From the NCBI GenBank assembly GCA_905221605.1, contig CAJNDS010002805.1:207501-271500 (forward strand): a DNA stretch of 64,000 nt. Reading direction: 5' to 3'. Below, piece by piece: positions 63,781 through 64,000 of this stretch. The stretch comes from Symbiodinium natans. Lineage: Eukaryota; Sar; Dinophyceae; Suessiales; Symbiodiniaceae. Each line of letters starts with the position of its first letter. The stretch's first letter is position 1. A model generated the notes under the pieces. That model was given only the letters and a program-made list of their open reading frames with translations, had not been told where the DNA came from and made no database searches. The position numbers were made by a program, and so were the translations under genes.

Positions 63781-64000
63781 CGCGGAGGCCCCCCGAAGGG
63801 AATATGACTCATATACATTGACAGGGGAGTCTAGTGGCAGAGGGTATATGTAGGAATCAGAATTGGTCCCCCAAGGATGTTGGAGTTTCACTCAGACCCC
63901 AATGCTTTGTGGCTCACCCTCTAAACCCTAAACCCTAAACCCTAAACTCTAAACCCTAAACCCTAAACCCTAAAGGTGCACGAATGCAACTCTTGCGCAC

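Larger units (their letters stand above)
39078..63975. repeat. Mosaic of telomere-type arrays and short unique segments
   Basis: More than 40 arrays of TTTAGGG or CCCTAAA (20-260 bp) alternate with unique segments of 60-500 bp. Orientation switches often. G-strand examples: 40256-40318, 43106-43270, 45250-45340. C-strand examples: 39879-39937, 41426-41466, 46494-46548, 49511-49618, 62203-62245. Some segments have minus-strand coding character and are listed separately. The rest hold nothing I recognise. Confidence 0.9.

Noticed and set aside
39078-63975. Chromosome end
   Set aside because: Arrays are short, in both orientations and interrupted by unique sequence; no array runs to the window edge.
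1-64000. rRNA, tRNA, snRNA or spliced-leader RNA genes
   Set aside because: I looked for conserved cores and a full leader sequence and found none.

Overview
This window looks like nuclear DNA of a dinoflagellate (Symbiodiniaceae-like). That is an inference from four things seen together: TTTAGGG telomere-type repeats throughout, very sparse coding signal broken into short exon-like pieces that lie almost all on the minus strand, apparent GC as well as GT splice donors, and heavy satellite and minisatellite content. A plant or green alga with the same telomere repeat cannot be excluded. Nothing looks prokaryotic, and I see no rRNA, tRNA or CRISPR.

Layout. 1-15 kb holds mostly unrecognised sequence with minus-strand exon-like fragments: a probable multi-exon gene at 7.6-9.3 kb, a coiled-coil/tail-anchor fragment at 9.7-10.2 kb, and a 4-kb block (10.4-14.6 kb) that recurs at 23.5-26.9 kb. 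15.3-17.3 kb is a 51-bp satellite with a 459-bp higher-order repeat, and a decayed relative lies at 19.8-20.8 kb. Between them, 17.5-18.6 kb carries another minus-strand multi-exon gene fragment. 20.8-23.5 kb is C-rich and GAGCAACG-type repeats. 27.8-29.1 kb has further minus-strand exon-like pieces. 29.5-34.4 kb is built from one dispersed repeat family, including two foldback elements with long inverted arms. 36.9-38.2 kb has minus-strand exon candidates, one with a CCCH zinc-finger core.

From 39 kb to the end, short unique segments alternate with TTTAGGG or CCCTAAA arrays in both orientations. Several of the unique segments have clear minus-strand coding character, so many of the arrays may lie in introns. 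This part also has (TATATG)n, poly-G, 10-, 31- and ~110-bp repeats.

The one confidently recognised protein-coding unit is a ~6.2-kb non-LTR retrotransposon (LINE) on the minus strand at 51.6-57.8 kb. It encodes an ORF1 and a broken ORF2 with AP endonuclease, RNase H and reverse transcriptase, in that order. It is bounded on both sides by TTTAGGG arrays in the same orientation, with a short A-run at its 3' junction, as expected for insertion into telomeric repeat DNA. A 12-nt word, GRCCACACCGCC, recurs about 17 times through it on one strand and in more than one reading frame. I have no explanation for this word and consider it the most interesting signal in the window.
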